Below, in pieces: positions 19,233-32,398 of a stretch of 64,000 bases of DNA (positions are counted from its first letter, which is position 1; each line of letters opens with the position of its first letter). Origin of the DNA: Monocercomonoides exilis (lineage: Eukaryota; Preaxostyla; Oxymonadida; Polymastigidae). Below the pieces are notes generated by a model. That model searched no databases, had not been told where the DNA came from, and worked only from the letters and a program-made list of their open reading frames with translations. The translations under genes were made by a program, and so were the position numbers. The stretch covers positions 5,001-69,000 of the forward strand of contig LSRY02000069.1 of assembly GCA_001643675.2 (NCBI GenBank), in the 5' to 3' direction.

Positions 19233-22200
19233 TTATCTATTTAGCGCTGAAATTATGTACTTTTCGACTTCACCAACAGTATCTTTACATTCTCCAGCTA
19301 CTTTTCCTCGTTTTATTTCGTCAACAACTATTTTGCAGTGCTCCAGTTCTGCAGATGACAGTGTTGCATTCTGCTGTTGGTGGCGAAGGATAGAAAGCGA
19401 GACTAAAAGATAGTTGTGAAGTGAAGAAGAGGCTGAGTGGCTGAAAAGTGCAGTCAAAATGCCTCGATGAAAGCGAAGTGCAGATGAATACGATGAAGAC
19501 GATGATGTCGAAGATGGAGAAGTCGAAACGGTATGGAAAAGTGGAATCTCAGTCAAAAAAGACAGAGTCTGTTGGCATTTAGAGAAGCTTTCAAACAGCA
19601 GGCCACAATGATTGAGTAGTGACAATGCATTGTCGACATCTCTGTTCGTTTCATCTGTTTCTTTTTTGGTTCTTTCATGCATCTCTTCTATTCTTTCTGA
19701 ATCTCTTCCTTCACTGCTCCTTTTCTCTTTCTCCTTTTCTCTTTCTCTTTTATCCTCCAATGCGCGCCTGTCATTGCAGTTGAGAATGTGCAACGCCCTT
19801 TTTGACATTCCGATGCTGAATCTGACGAGGCCAAACGAACAAAACAGCTTAACCGCATCAGGATTTTGTGATAAAAGAGAAAGACACAAAAACACAATGC
19901 ACTCAAATTCACTCACAATTGTACCAACTTTCTTTTCTGCTTTTTCTTTGTTCGTTAGCACAAAAGAATTTGGAGGAGATGCATGTGTTGAAGCAATTGC
20001 TGCACTTCCAGCTGACCTCTGAGGAGTGGAGAGAGAATGCGATGGAGAAATTGATGATTCTGCTGATGTGTTTTGAAGTTGAATTCTTCGATCTTTCTCT
20101 CTTTCATGCTCTTCTTTCAGTGCACGAACAGAAAGTGGAACAAATGATGATGACAAATAAAGCGGATGAGAATCTGAGCTGTGAAGTAGATTGCCACTGA
20201 GGCGGAAGCAGAGCTCGAGGATCTTCGAAAGCAATGAAAGAAAAGCGAAAGTCAGTTCATCTTTTGGATGGGTCGGAGTTGTTGCAGAAGAAGAAGCAAC
20301 AGTCGATCCCTGAAGTTGCTTCTTCCCTTCAATCAGCAGTAACAAGTCAAGCACGACTGATATTAAACGACAAATTAGAGGAATGGTCCAGCACAGTTTA
20401 AACTTGTATTCAGACTCTTTTGAGCGTCTACTTTCTTTTTTGCAATCTGGATCTGCTTCAAATACTCTCGACTCATCATCTCTTTCCTTCTTTTCTTTCT
20501 TTGGAGTTCCTTCATCCTCATCTATTCCAATCATCCATTTTTTCACTGTGCCCAAAAGCGACAAATTTGTGACAATCACCAAAAGATGCAACACAAATTC
20601 CAAAAGCATCCATGAGTTCATTCCCACAGAAAACCCTGCTTTTGCCTCAGTGTTGTAATTCCTCGAAGACGAAGCATGCATCATTTGAGCTGTAAATGCA
20701 CCAGATGGTGGAAACCTGATTTGTTGTTCCTTTGCGAATTCTTCTCGAATTGCATTCAGCGGAGATTGTTTTGAAGCCAGTTGAGAAAGAATCGATGCTC
20801 TTTCTTGTAATGAATCGCAGCAAGAGCAAAGCAGTGAAACAAGAAGATCAAGTGGAAATTCTGAAAAGGATGGGTCAAGAGCCGGAAGAGGAAAGCTCAG
20901 AAATGATGGTGTATGCTCTGAAACAGATGAGCAGCTTGAAGATGCACTCTGTTGGCTTCCAGATGGATTCAGAAGATATGAAAGACATCTCAAGCACACA
21001 GACTCGTTGTCATCTGCCGCATTCTCTTCTCTCGTTGTGTTTTCCTCTGTTTCCGTCTCTTTTCCGCTTTCCTGCACAGTTTCCAGTCCTTCAAAAGCGT
21101 CAGTCTGCCCTCTTCTTGCTCTTATTCGCTCGCTAACTTCAGGTGGAGGAACAGATGCTCCACCAATGTTGCGTACTTGCCCTCGGGTTCTTCTTTTCGG
21201 TGGAGAAGTGGATTGTTCCCGCTGCTTTCTTTTCTTTCTCATTCTTTCTTTATCTTCATACTTCGGTTCATTTGCACGGGTGCCTTCACCTTGTTCCTTC
21301 ACTTTGATCGTTTTCTGCTGTTTGTGAAGTCTTTGCGTGTGCGCCTTTCTCAGCCTGCTGAAATGCAAGCGCCAGTTTGTAATAGCCACTCGAGTTTCCT
21401 TTCTCTTCGCAGCAGACGATAGGCATCGCAGAATAAAGAGGAGCGAACGAGGAAGTGCCAAAGAGGATACAAATGGAGAATGAATCTGAGGTCGGCGAGA
21501 AGAAGAGATGGAAGAGGCAGAATATTCAGATGATGAGCTGTGATGAGAAAAGACGTTGCTGAAAAGAAGAGTCGGAGATGAGTGTGCTGATGGTAGAAGG
21601 TTGGCCTTCAAAAGCTGCAAAAGCGAATAGAGAAGCAAAAATGAAGGAGAACATCGGATTTCTGAAGGCACCGAAGCAAAAGAAATGTTCTGTGATTGCT
21701 TGGACAATGAATGAGGAGAAAACAAATGAGAAGAATAGGCAAAAGAACGTGATTGGAGTGGCGTTGCATTCGCAGAAGGAGAAGAAGAGGTGGCTGATGA
21801 AGCTGTTTGAGGTGAATAGTGAGATGGAGAATGGAGTTGCTTGTAGACTTCTTTCAGTGCAGCCACAGTTGGCGATGCAGCCTGAGATGAAAATGCGTCA
21901 GATGATGTTGTTTTTGTCAAAGGAGTTGCCAAAATGGAAGATGAAGTGTTTTCATCAGAAGCTGCTGACACATTTTGTGGATCTGAAGCAGATGCATCTG
22001 AAGGCGATGATGAAGATGGAGAGGCGTATGAAGTTGAATAGGATTGTATCGGGGAAAACGAAAGTGTTTGGTTTCCTTTCTTAAGTGCTTTGCATTTTGT
22101 GGGTTCATCAAACAAATCGTCTTTCAGCTCCTCGTTCATTTCTTTTTCCTTTTCGCTTGCTTTCCTCTTCTCTTCTTCGTCCTCTCTTAATCTTTCTTCT

Positions 22201-25200
22201 TCCTCTCGCTTAATTCTTTCTTCTTCTTCTTTCTTCTTCCTCTCTTCTTCCTCTTTCTTTATTTTCTCCTCTTCCTCTTTTCTGATTCTTTCCTCTTCTT
22301 CTCTTTTCTTCTTCTCTTCCTTTTCCTTTCTCAATTTTTCCTCCTCCTCCTCTTTCTTTAATCTTGCTTCCTCTTCTCGTTTTAATCTCTCTTCTTCCTC
22401 TTTTCTAAGCCTTTCTTCTTCTTCCCTTTCAAATTTTTCCTCTTCTTCCTTCCGTTTCTTCTCTTCTTCTTCTCTTTTCAAGCGTTCTTCTTCCTCTTTT
22501 ATTCTTCGTCTTTCTTCTTCTTCTTCGTCTTTCCTTTTTTGTTCATCTTCTGCTTCTTTTCTTTTTCTCTCTTCCTTTTCTTTTTCTTGTCTCCTTCTCT
22601 CTTCCTCTTCTTTCTTTCTTCTTTCTTCTTCTTCTTCCTTCCGTTTACTTTCCTCTTCTTCTCTTCTTCTCTGTTCTTCCTCTTCCTTTCTTAATCTCTC
22701 CTCTTCTTCCTTCCTTTTTTTCTCTTCTTCTTCTTTTCTCAGTCTCTCTTCTTCTTCCTCTTCTAATCTTTTTTCCTCTTCTTTTTTCTTGATCCTTTCC
22801 TCCTCCTCCCGTTTAATTCTTTCTTCTTCCTCTCTCTTTATTCGTTTCTCTTCTTCCATTTTGAGTCTTTCATCTTCTTCTCTTCTAATACGCTCTTTTT
22901 CTTCCTCTTCTTTTCGCTTTCTTTCTTCTTCTTCCTTCTTAATTCGTTCTTCCTCCTCCTTTCTTAACCTTTCTTCTTCTTCTTTTATTAAACACTCCTC
23001 TTCTTCCTTGTGTTTTCTTTCTTCTTCTTCTCTTCTCTTCTCTTCTTCTTCCTTTTCTTGTTTCAATTTTTCTTCTTCGATTTTTCTTTCTCTTTCTTTC
23101 CTTTCTTCTTCCTCTTTCCTCAATTTAAGTTCTTCTTCCATTTTGAGTCTTTCCTCCTCTTCCTTCATTTGCCTTTCTTCTTCTTCTTCTTCTCTTTTCA
23201 ATATTTCTTCTTCCTCTTTCTTCTTTCTCTCTTCTTCCTCTTTCCTTAATCTTTCTTCTTCTTCTCTATTGATTCGTTCCTCTTCTTCCTTTTGTTTTCT
23301 CATTTCTTCTTCCTCCTCTTTCTTCTTTCTTTCTTCTTCTTCTTTTCTCTCTTTCTCCTTTTCTTTCTCTTCTCGTAAGCAATTTAGATGCGCTTTTGCT
23401 TCTTTTATCTGCTTTTGTTCAATCCAAAAATGTTCGATTTTTCTTACAGCACTTTTCTTTTTTTCTTCTCTTTCAAGATTTTCTTCTTCTTCTTCTTTCC
23501 TCCTATTCTCCTCTTCTTCTCTCTTCAATCTTTCTTCTTCTTCCTTCTTTTTCTTTTCCTCTTCTTCTCTCTTCTTCTCTTCTTCTTCCTCTTTTCGTTT
23601 TCTTTCCTCTTCTTCTTCCTTCCTTTTTCTTTCCTCTTCTTCTCTCTTTATTCTTTCTTCCTCTTCTTTTCTCAATCGCTCTTCTTCATCCTTTCTCTTC
23701 CTCTCCTCCTCTTCTTCTTCCCTCTTCTTCTTCTCTTCTTCTTCTTTCTTCTCCTTTTCTTCCTCTTCCTTTCGTTTCCTTTCTTCTTCTTCTTCTCTTC
23801 TGAAACGCTCTTCTTCTTCCCTCTTCTTCTTATCTTCTTCTTCTTTTCTTAACTTTTCCTCCTCTTCTTTCTTTAATCTTTCTTCCTCTTCTTCTTTCTT
23901 CTTCCTTTCCTCCTCTTCCTTTTGTTTTCTTTCTTCTTCCTCTTTCTTCTTCCTTTCTTCTTCTTCCTTTCGTTTTCTCTCCTCCTCTTCTTTTCTCAAT
24001 CTTTCTTCTTCTTCCTTTTTCTTCCTTTCTTCCTCCTCTTTTCTTAATCGTTCTTCTTCTTCCCGTTTTAACCTTTCCTCCTCTTCTTTCCTTTTCCTCT
24101 CTTCTTCTTCCTCTTTCCTTATTCTTTCTTCTTCCTCCCTCTTCCTCCTCTCCTTCTCCTCTTTTCTTATTCGTTCCTCTTCCTCCTTTCTTAGCCTTTC
24201 TTCCTCTTCCTTTCTCATCCTCTCCTCCTCCTTCCGCTTTAATCTTTCTTCTTCTTCCCTCTTCTTCTTCTCTTCTTCTTCTTTCTTCTCCTTTTCTTCC
24301 TCTTCCTTTCGTTTCCTTTCTTCTTCTTCTTCTCTTCTTAAATGCTCTTCCTCCTCTCGTTTTATTCTCTCTTCTTCTTCTTCTTCTTTTGTCTTTCTTT
24401 CCTCTTCTTCCCGTTTGAGACTTTCTTCTTCTTCTTCTTCTTTAATTCCTTCTTCTTCCTTTTTTTCTTTTTCTTTTTCTTCCTCTTCCTCTTCCTCTTC
24501 ATCTTCATCTTCATCTTCATCTTCATCTTCATCTGCTTTTTCATCTCCAGCAGTGTCTGTTGAATCTGATCTCTCTGCTTTTTCTTCTTTCTCTTCAACA
24601 ATTCCATTTGAGTCAACATTTTGTCCTTCGGTCAATAACTCATCATTTTTCGCTTCATCTTCCATCTGCTCAGTCTTTCTCTCTTCTTCCACATCTTCTT
24701 CCCCTCCTCTCTTTATTTCATTCCTTTCATTCTGTTTTGAAGCATCTTTCGATAACTCATCTATACCACTTGATAATTCTCCAACAGATTCATCATTTTT
24801 TGCTGCTTTTATTTCCATTTCATATTCTTTTTGAAGATCATCTTCTTCTTTCTCATTCGCTTCTGTTTCTTTTTCAACATTTTGTTCAATTTCCAACAAT
24901 TTGTCTGTTATTTCCTCAGCAGCAGAAGGTTTTTCTGTTGTTGCATTTGAGCCATTCTCTTCTCTAATTGATTCATCATTCAAATGTTCATCTGCTTCCT
25001 CAACTTCTTCCTTTGCCTCTTCTTTCTTTTCTGCACGTTCTTCATTTTCAACAGGAAAACTATCTTTCTGAGCAATTTCTTCATCTGTCACTTCATCAAC
25101 ATCTTCCTCTCTCTCTTCCGATGCAGCCTCTTTTGCATCTGTGCCAGCTCTTTCATTCTCCAGTGCAAAGGAATCATTTGAGCCTTCAATCTTTTCTTTC

Positions 25201-28086
25201 TTTTCTTCTTCTGCTTCACTCTCAGTTGGCATAGCTTCATCTTCTTTCTCTTTTGCCTCATCTGCTTCACCCTCATCCATTTTATATTTTTTTGTCCTTT
25301 CATCAACTTCATTGGATTCCATTCCTTTCTCATCAACAGCTGCTGTTTCGCCGCTTCTTTTCCTGTCTTCTTTTTCTTGTTCTGAAACTATTTCCTCTCT
25401 TTCATCCATGTTATTGACTTCAACATTACAACTTCTTCCATCTCTTTCCTCTTCTTTCGTCGGGTCATCTTTATCATCTTTGTCATCTTTGTCATCTTTG
25501 TCATCTTTGTCATCTTTGTCATCTTTGTCATCTTTGTCATCTTTGTCATTTTTTGTCTCTGCTTCCTCTTGCTCTTCATGTAATTCTTGTTCTGTTAGAT
25601 TTTCTTGTATTGCTTCATTTTCCTTTCTTTCAACATTTCCTTGAATTTGCCCTCTTCCCTTTTCCTGCTCATCATCTTCCTCCTCTTCCTCTTTCTCACT
25701 TTCTTCCTTTTTTGTACTGTCTTTCTCTTCCTCTTTCTCTTTCTCTTTTCCTTTCTCTTCTTCTTCTTCCTCCTCCTCCTCCTCCTCCTCCTCCTCTTCA
25801 TCTGCTTTTTCATCTCCAGCAGTGTTTGTTGAATCTGATCTCTCTGATTTTTCTTCTTTCTCTTCAACAATTCCTTTTGAGTCAACATTTTGCTCTTCAG
25901 TCAATAACTCATCATTCTTCGCTTCATCTTCCGCATCTTCTTCTTTCTTTTCAGTCTTCTCTTCGTCATTCTTCTGTTGAGCTACCTCAACTCTCTCTTC
26001 TTCTTCTTCTTCTTTGCCACTTTCCTCGTTTCCTTCCTCATTTCTTTCATCTTCCGTGAAGATTTCTTGCTTTCTGTTGTTCTTCTCGTTGCTTTCCTCT
26101 TCTTCTGTCTCATCTTTTGCAAATGCACTTTCTCTTTTCTCGCATTCTTCTGAAATGGCATTCGTGTCTTTCTCTTCTTTTTCAGCAAACTGTTCATTCG
26201 ATTCTTTTTCCAAATCATCGTATTTCTCTTCATTTCGTTCAGATTCTTGTTCTTTTTCATCAAACTGAGCATTATCATTGTCTTCTTTTTCTTCGTTATC
26301 CTCTTTGCCTTCTTCTTCATTTTGGTTCTCTTTTGTATCTTTCTCTCTCGTAGTGTCTTTTTCAGCATTCCTCTCATTCTCTTCGATCGATTCTTCTATT
26401 TCTTTTGGCAACTGCCCTTCCTCTTTGGTTTCATCATCTTCTTTCTGTTGTTTTCCGGATGAAACAATCTTTTCTTTACTGTCACTTTCTTCGTCTTCTT
26501 CGTCTTCTTCATCTTCTTCATCATCTTCATCATCTTCATCTTCTTCATCATCATTGTCATCATCTTTTCTATCACTTATTTCTTCGCTCTCAAAAAGTGT
26601 TGCCTTTTTGTTGGTCTCTTCGCTGGCAGTTTTTATTGCTTCATTCTCTTTAACCTCATCAGAACTTTCTCTTTTGTCCTCAAATTCTTCTTTCAGATCT
26701 TCTTTTGGCTGAACATTCTCAGCCGAATCTGCTTTTTCATCGTGTTCGTCTTCTTGTGCGTCTTCTCCACTTAAAACATTTTCATATTTCTGATCTTTTT
26801 CAGCATCCATTTTGTACTCCTTCGTATTTGCTTCGTTTTCACTTGTTTCATTTTCGACTTTGGCTGTTTCTGTTGAGCTTTCTATCTCTTCGTCTGATTC
26901 TTTGTAGATCTCTTTATTCTTTCCTTCTAAATGATTCTTAGTGTAATCATCCTCTTTATGTTCTTCCTTTTGTTCATAAATATTTCCTTTCTGAGCTTTT
27001 CTAATATCTGTCTCTTCTTCAAAAAGCTTCTTCTCTTTATCTTTTTCGGTACTTTCGAATTCTTCGTCAGTTTTATTCGCATCCATTTCGATTTCATCCA
27101 ATCTCTCAGCATCTTTTTCTTTTTTTTCATCTGTTTCGTTGGCGCATTTTTCTTCTTCGCATTTTGCTATTTTCTTTTTGTAATCATCGTCTTTTGTTTC
27201 CACCTCAGTTTTCACGCTTGACTCCTCTGATGCTGTATTGATTTTCACTTCATTTTCGTCATCATGCAAATGAATCCCATTTTCGTTTTTTTCATTCAAC
27301 ATATCTTGTTTATATTTATTTCCATCGACTAGCTCTTCAATTTCTTTTGAATTTTCATTATCAAGAACAACCTCTTTCAGATCTTCTTTCTCGTCCTCAA
27401 TTAAAATTTCATTATCCTTTCTTTCAAAATCTTTATTAACCTCATTTCCTTTCTTGAAAATATAGCACTCTTCGTTCTTCTTCATTTCTTGCATTTCCTT
27501 TTTAATGTCATGTGTTTCGAAGCTAATTTCTTCTTGAAGGAGTTCATTCTCCAAAATATTTTTTGATTCCTTTTGTTCTTCATCAATTTTTGTATGATTC
27601 TGTTCTTTCTTGTTAGCACATTCTTTGTCATAGTTATCTTTAATGGAACTTGCAGCTTCTTTGCAATCATCTGCCTCGTTTCGTTCTTGACTCTCCATAA
27701 CAATTATCTCGCTTTCATCTTCAAAAAGTGATTCTTCGCTGGAAGAGAATTTTCTTGCATTTTGTAGATATTCTTGCTTCTCAAGTTCATTTCTATAATT
27801 AATTTCTTCTTCATGTTTTTGAGAATTTTGAATAATTTCAACACTATTCACACAAAAAAATATTTATAAATAATTGTTGAATATAAAAATAATTAATTTA
27901 AAATTTTCCATAAATAAAAGAAGCCCTATTTACATACTTTCTTTCGCTATTTTCTTCTGTGTTTTCTTCATTTTTGTTCTGTTCCCAGTGATTATTTCCT
28001 TGTTCATTATCCAAATCAAAAGGCTCTATTGATGCTTCATCCGAGAAAGGTTCATTTAAATTAAAGTTCAAATTTGAATCACTCAT
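19233..28086 (-). CDS. Giant Glu/Lys-rich coiled-coil protein, about 2,919 residues
   Basis: Exon 1 (28086-27938, ATG at 28086) is joined to one 8.6-kb exon (27843-19233) across a 94-nt intron with donor GTATGT and acceptor AATAG, in phase 2. Without it the long frame would begin only at GTG. Residues up to about 1150 are acidic Glu/Lys sequence. About 1150-2050 is a highly regular alternation of KEEEERLRKEEEE-type blocks, expected to form a very long single alpha-helix or coiled coil. Then come Ser-rich segments and a C-terminal ordered part of about 600 residues with leucine-rich helices (for example LLVSLLCSCCDSLQERA and FVLHLLVIVTNLSLLG) suggesting alpha-solenoid structure. A nine-fold 9-bp repeat at 25466-25548 encodes Lys-Asp-Asp units. 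I do not recognise the protein. A cytoskeletal or scaffolding role is only a guess. Confidence 0.75.
25466..25548 (-). repeat. Coding 9-bp minisatellite (Lys-Asp-Asp repeat)
   Basis: About nine tandem copies of TCATCTTTG on plus, in frame with the giant coiled-coil gene on minus and encoding DDK units. The copies are nearly perfect, so copy number is likely variable between strains. Confidence 0.9.
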
Positions 28087-28257
28087 AAAGATTTAAAATT
28101 CTCTATTCCAGTATATTGGTGGGGAGCCTTCAAAATTAATTGTTGTTTTTCTTTTTGATCTTTGTTCTCATAATAAAATAAATTGATAATATAAAAGTTT
28201 ATTTTGAAGGAAATATTTAGATATTTTTCACTCTTTATGACATAATAATCTTGCAAC
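28087..28257. promoter_or_regulatory. Shared upstream region of two divergent genes
   Basis: A 171-base AT-rich interval separates the start codons of the giant coiled-coil gene (minus) and the 711-residue charged protein (plus). Both promoters must lie in it unless they extend into the transcribed regions. No specific element could be named. Confidence 0.5.
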
Positions 28258-30393
28258 ATGAATATACAACATAAGAAGAACTCAACTATTGATGATATTT
28301 CAGCAGTTGATGACTCAAGACACCAATCTTCGTTGTTAAAAAGAATGATGCATATACGACCTCATTGGCACCCTTTCCCTTTGTATGTTAAATTCAATTT
28401 GGAAGAAATAAAATTTTATAATGTTATACCTTCGCGGCCAGAAATGTCTTCTCTTTTTCCATTTGATCTTCCATTGCTTGAGAGAAAAAGAAAAGAACTA
28501 TCATCTTTCATTTTTGACCGAATCAAAAAGTATAGTAAATCTGAAGATTTCGCAGTACCTGCAAGCTTGGAATTGTTCATTAGAAAGAAACTTCGAGAAG
28601 AGGAAAAAGAAAGGCAAAAGCAATTGAAAAAAAATGAAATTCAAAATGAAATTTCTGTCCGTATATCACTGGAACAAACAATACATACTATGGCGTTAAA
28701 AGAACATCAAATGACATTACAAAAGACTTCTTCAAAAAGCGGAATTCTGACGAGAAGTTCAATTATCGAACGGAGCAATCTGCAGTTGCAAAATAAAGAT
28801 GATTTTTCTGAAAAGAAAGAGAAACCCAAAAGCTCAAAGGATTCTCAAAAGTTCTTATCTTATATTGATTCAAACTCTACAGGTGATGAACTCTCAATTT
28901 CATTTAAAAGTTGTGACGATGAAGCAGATCTTGAAACATCATATTTTGATCAGATCAATTCGTCTCTGATAAAAGTTCGTGCGAACGAATCGATTGATCG
29001 CAAGGATAAACAAAAGAAACGACATAATCAATTGAAAAAAGGGAGCAGTACTGAAAAGAAAAAGAAGTCCAAGTTTGTTGAAAGAAATAAAGGAAGAGAT
29101 GAAAGCTTGCAATTGAAAATGAACAAAAAGAAGACGAAATCAAACGCGAAAGAAAAATATATAAAAATTAGCTATATCGATTTTGAAAGCGAAGAGGAAG
29201 AAGAAAGTGAAGAAGAAAATATTTTGCATTCCTCATTATTTGTTAATGAGCCACATTATTCAAGCAATCCATTGTTTTCATCAATGAATGAACCTAAAAG
29301 AAAGAAAGAATCTGCGAGGAACGAAGCCAAAATTGATTATTACGATTACAATGACAGCAGCTTTGAAGACGAAAATAACGGTATTGATGTGAGTTCATTT
29401 CGTGGACATAAGCCTGAAAAATCCTTTGATGAAAATGAAAATGACTATTTTGAAGATGAATCAACTGATGAAAAAGAAGAAAAAGAAGAAGAATTGGACG
29501 AAAAGCAAGAAAATTCAAGTATTGAAACTGTTGATCTTGAAGATGATGAGGAAGATATTTTGCAATTTTATGAAACATCAGCAGACGAAGAAAGGCGAAT
29601 CAAAAAGATAGAAGAAGAAAGAATGAAAGAGGAAAAAGACAAAAAAGAAGAGAAAAGGAAGAAAGAAGAACTGGAAAAAGAAAAAGAAAAGGCGAAAAAG
29701 ATAAAAGAAAAAGAAGCAAGAAAGAATCAAAAAAATCTCAAAAGATTTGACACGCATGCTTCTCTCGAAATGTGGATTGAGAAAATAAAGAAAGAAAAGA
29801 AAACAAAGAACGGGGAAAAAGAAGAAGAAGAAAGCGATTATATTATTGTTGATAAAGAAAATGATGAAGCCACTGAAAACGATGAAAAAGGAGAAAACGA
29901 GAAAGAGGAAATTTTGAGTGAATCTCCTCCTCCAATAGATACTGATTTGTTTTACAAGAGAGAAACAGAAGAAGATCGAAGAGAAAGAGAAGAAGAAGAA
30001 GAAAGAGAAAGAGAAAGAGAAAGAGAGAAAAAGTTGAAAAGAGAGGAAAATGAAAGAGAAGAGAAGAAGAAGAAAGAAGAATATATTCTAAATTTGCGAA
30101 GAGAAATGGAAGAACGAGCAAGAAGAGAAGAGAAAGCAAAAGCTTTGGAAGATAATCAGAACCAACCTCCAATTTCCGCAAATAGAGCAAGCAGTCCGTT
30201 TCCTCCACCTCCGCCACCTCCAAAAAAACGCAATAAAAGCAAATCGACAATAGAAGCAACACAAAAAGAAACGGATAACGAAGAAGATTTTTCCGCTCAG
30301 AAAATTAAGGAGAAAGAAATCAAAGCTTTAACTACCGAAGACGAAGAGCATCAGTCAGACAAAGGATCAAATGATATTGTGCTGGATATTTGA
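28258..30393 (+). CDS. Charged coiled-coil protein, 711 residues
   Basis: Single open frame from ATG 28258 to TGA 30391-30393. Residues 30-110 look folded (MHIRPHWHPFPLYVKFNLEE, LFPFDLPLLERKRKELSSFI). The middle is acidic, with repeated Glu/Asp runs. Residues about 440-520 and 570-630 are Glu/Lys/Arg-rich coiled coil. A proline run (PFPPPPPPPKKR) lies near residue 660. The composition is like that of its divergent neighbour, whose start codon is 171 bases away, which hints at shared regulation. I do not recognise the family, and no enzymatic motif is visible. Confidence 0.7.
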   Translation: MNIQHKKNSTIDDISAVDDSRHQSSLLKRMMHIRPHWHPFPLYVKFNLEEIKFYNVIPSRPEMSSLFPFDLPLLERKRKELSSFIFDRIKKYSKSEDFAVPASLELFIRKKLREEEKERQKQLKKNEIQNEISVRISLEQTIHTMALKEHQMTLQKTSSKSGILTRSSIIERSNLQLQNKDDFSEKKEKPKSSKDSQKFLSYIDSNSTGDELSISFKSCDDEADLETSYFDQINSSLIKVRANESIDRKDKQKKRHNQLKKGSSTEKKKKSKFVERNKGRDESLQLKMNKKKTKSNAKEKYIKISYIDFESEEEEESEEENILHSSLFVNEPHYSSNPLFSSMNEPKRKKESARNEAKIDYYDYNDSSFEDENNGIDVSSFRGHKPEKSFDENENDYFEDESTDEKEEKEEELDEKQENSSIETVDLEDDEEDILQFYETSADEERRIKKIEEERMKEEKDKKEEKRKKEELEKEKEKAKKIKEKEARKNQKNLKRFDTHASLEMWIEKIKKEKKTKNGEKEEEESDYIIVDKENDEATENDEKGENEKEEILSESPPPIDTDLFYKRETEEDRREREEEEEREREREREKKLKREENEREEKKKKEEYILNLRREMEERARREEKAKALEDNQNQPPISANRASSPFPPPPPPPKKRNKSKSTIEATQKETDNEEDFSAQKIKEKEIKALTTEDEEHQSDKGSNDIVLDI

Positions 30394-32345
30394 CAAGATA
30401 AATAACCAGAAATCAAATTTTTCAATAATTATTTCGAGATTTTTTCTTTATTTTTTTTTAAATAAAAACAACAATAGCAAATAATTGTACAAAAAGAATA
30501 ATCATAAATTATGCAGGTTGATTAATTACGATTTTTTTTTTTTTTTTGAAATAAATAACTTTTAAATTATTGTTTGAAGAATGATGTGACAAAAAACATC
30601 AGCTCGAATTTTGATTTGCTATTCAATTCTTTTTCCCATAACTAAATGAAAGGGATGTGTGTCACAAATCTTATTATTCAATTTCTTTGGAATGGATAAT
30701 ACTGTTCAAATTTTTTTTAATTACTTGTTCTCTTTTTCGATTTTATGAAACCAAATGGGGCAAAATACGGACTTTCAAGCTTTTTTTGCGAAAGGCATAG
30801 AAAAATTGCTTCGCTCATAACTTTATTAAACTTCATCTGATTTCAGAATAAATTGGATTATCATATCTGTTAACAAACATCATTGATATTATTACACAAT
30901 GCTTTGTGACATCACACGTATTTCAAAAAATGGACTCATTCTTAATAAGTTTTTTGATATTAAAAAGTCAACGAAAAGAACATAATTTTTGAATGAAAAC
31001 GGCTGAAGCAAAATATTTTGCCCCAAATGTTAAAGCTGAAATAAAATAAAGATGACTTTGATTTGTCATTTTTCTTTTCATTGTTCTTTTGTTAATATTC
31101 AAAGTGAATTCTCAAGAGAAAATATTTGTCAAAATCATTTGATCAAAAATAATCACACAAGTGTAATATTGTCATCAAATATTAACTATGATATATTTTC
31201 CAATCTTTTTTTATAAATATGTGTGATTATTTTTGCAATCCTGTTTTTTCGAAGAAAAATTACGGTTCTAAAAATTTGAAATGAATTTTTATCAATGAAC
31301 ACAGAAAAGAAATAACTTCAACAAAAAACAACACTCTCTCACTCTCTCTCACTCACACATACATACTCTCTCTCTCTTTTTTTTTTCCCATCAATTATTA
31401 ACTTTATAAAACTGATTGAAAAACATGTGTCTACATTTTTTGAAAAGTTCCATTTGTTTAATTTTCATAAAATAAAAAATTTCATTTTTCGATCAAATTT
31501 ATGTTTTCACTCGCGAAATCACACTCAAATGGATAAAAAAACATTTTCAAGGATTTGTTTCAATGACAGCAAAATTTGGTGAGTAGAAACAGAAATTTGA
31601 TCGAAATATGAAATTTATAATTTTTTGAAAATTAAACAAATGGAACTTTTCAAAAAAATTTTGACAATAAATATTGAAAAGAAAATTATTTGCAAATAAC
31701 AATGAATTTTCATAATTATCCACACCCCGAAATAAAGATTTGATTTCAAAAATAATCACACATTGGTAAATATTCATGGAATAATTTCTAATCGAAGATT
31801 TTGTTTGAAAAAATGTGAAATCATATATGGGTAATTATTTTTGAATCCATATTTTCTCTCTCAAAATTTTCGGTTTGAGTTTTCACTTTGAATGTGGATA
31901 AATGAACAATGAAAAGTTATTCCCACTTTCAAAGATAATTTTTTCTTGAATATTTTCTTACGCATTGATTTTAGAAACAATTATCTTATTTTTTCTTTTT
32001 GAATGAATTTTTCCTTATCATAGAAATAAAACGTTAAAAGAATCAACACTCCGAAAAAAGTTATGATTTCAAAAATAATTACCCATATTATCACCCTAAT
32101 ATTTAACTAAATGGATCATTTTCTCAAAATTCCCATTGAGAATAACTTTTCATCATATCTCGATTGAAGAGTAAAAGTAAAAGGATAAGCCATAGGGTTT
32201 GGTATTTCTATTCAAAAAAATAATAAGGATTTCACATAAATTTTTTCAATAATCAAAATACGATCAATCGAATACTGAATTAAATCTTATTAACCTGTTG
32301 CCATTATTGATTATTCTTCCTCAATTGTTTTGGTTTTCAATTGCG

Positions 32346-32398
<53 letters not shown>

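Noticed and set aside
22090-24834. 914-codon Ser/Phe/Leu-rich open frame on plus
   Set aside because: It is the antisense of the Glu/Lys-rich repeat of the giant coiled-coil gene. Reverse complements of GAA/GAG/AAG codons give long stop-free Ser/Leu/Phe frames. The minus frame is far longer and has a spliced ATG start.
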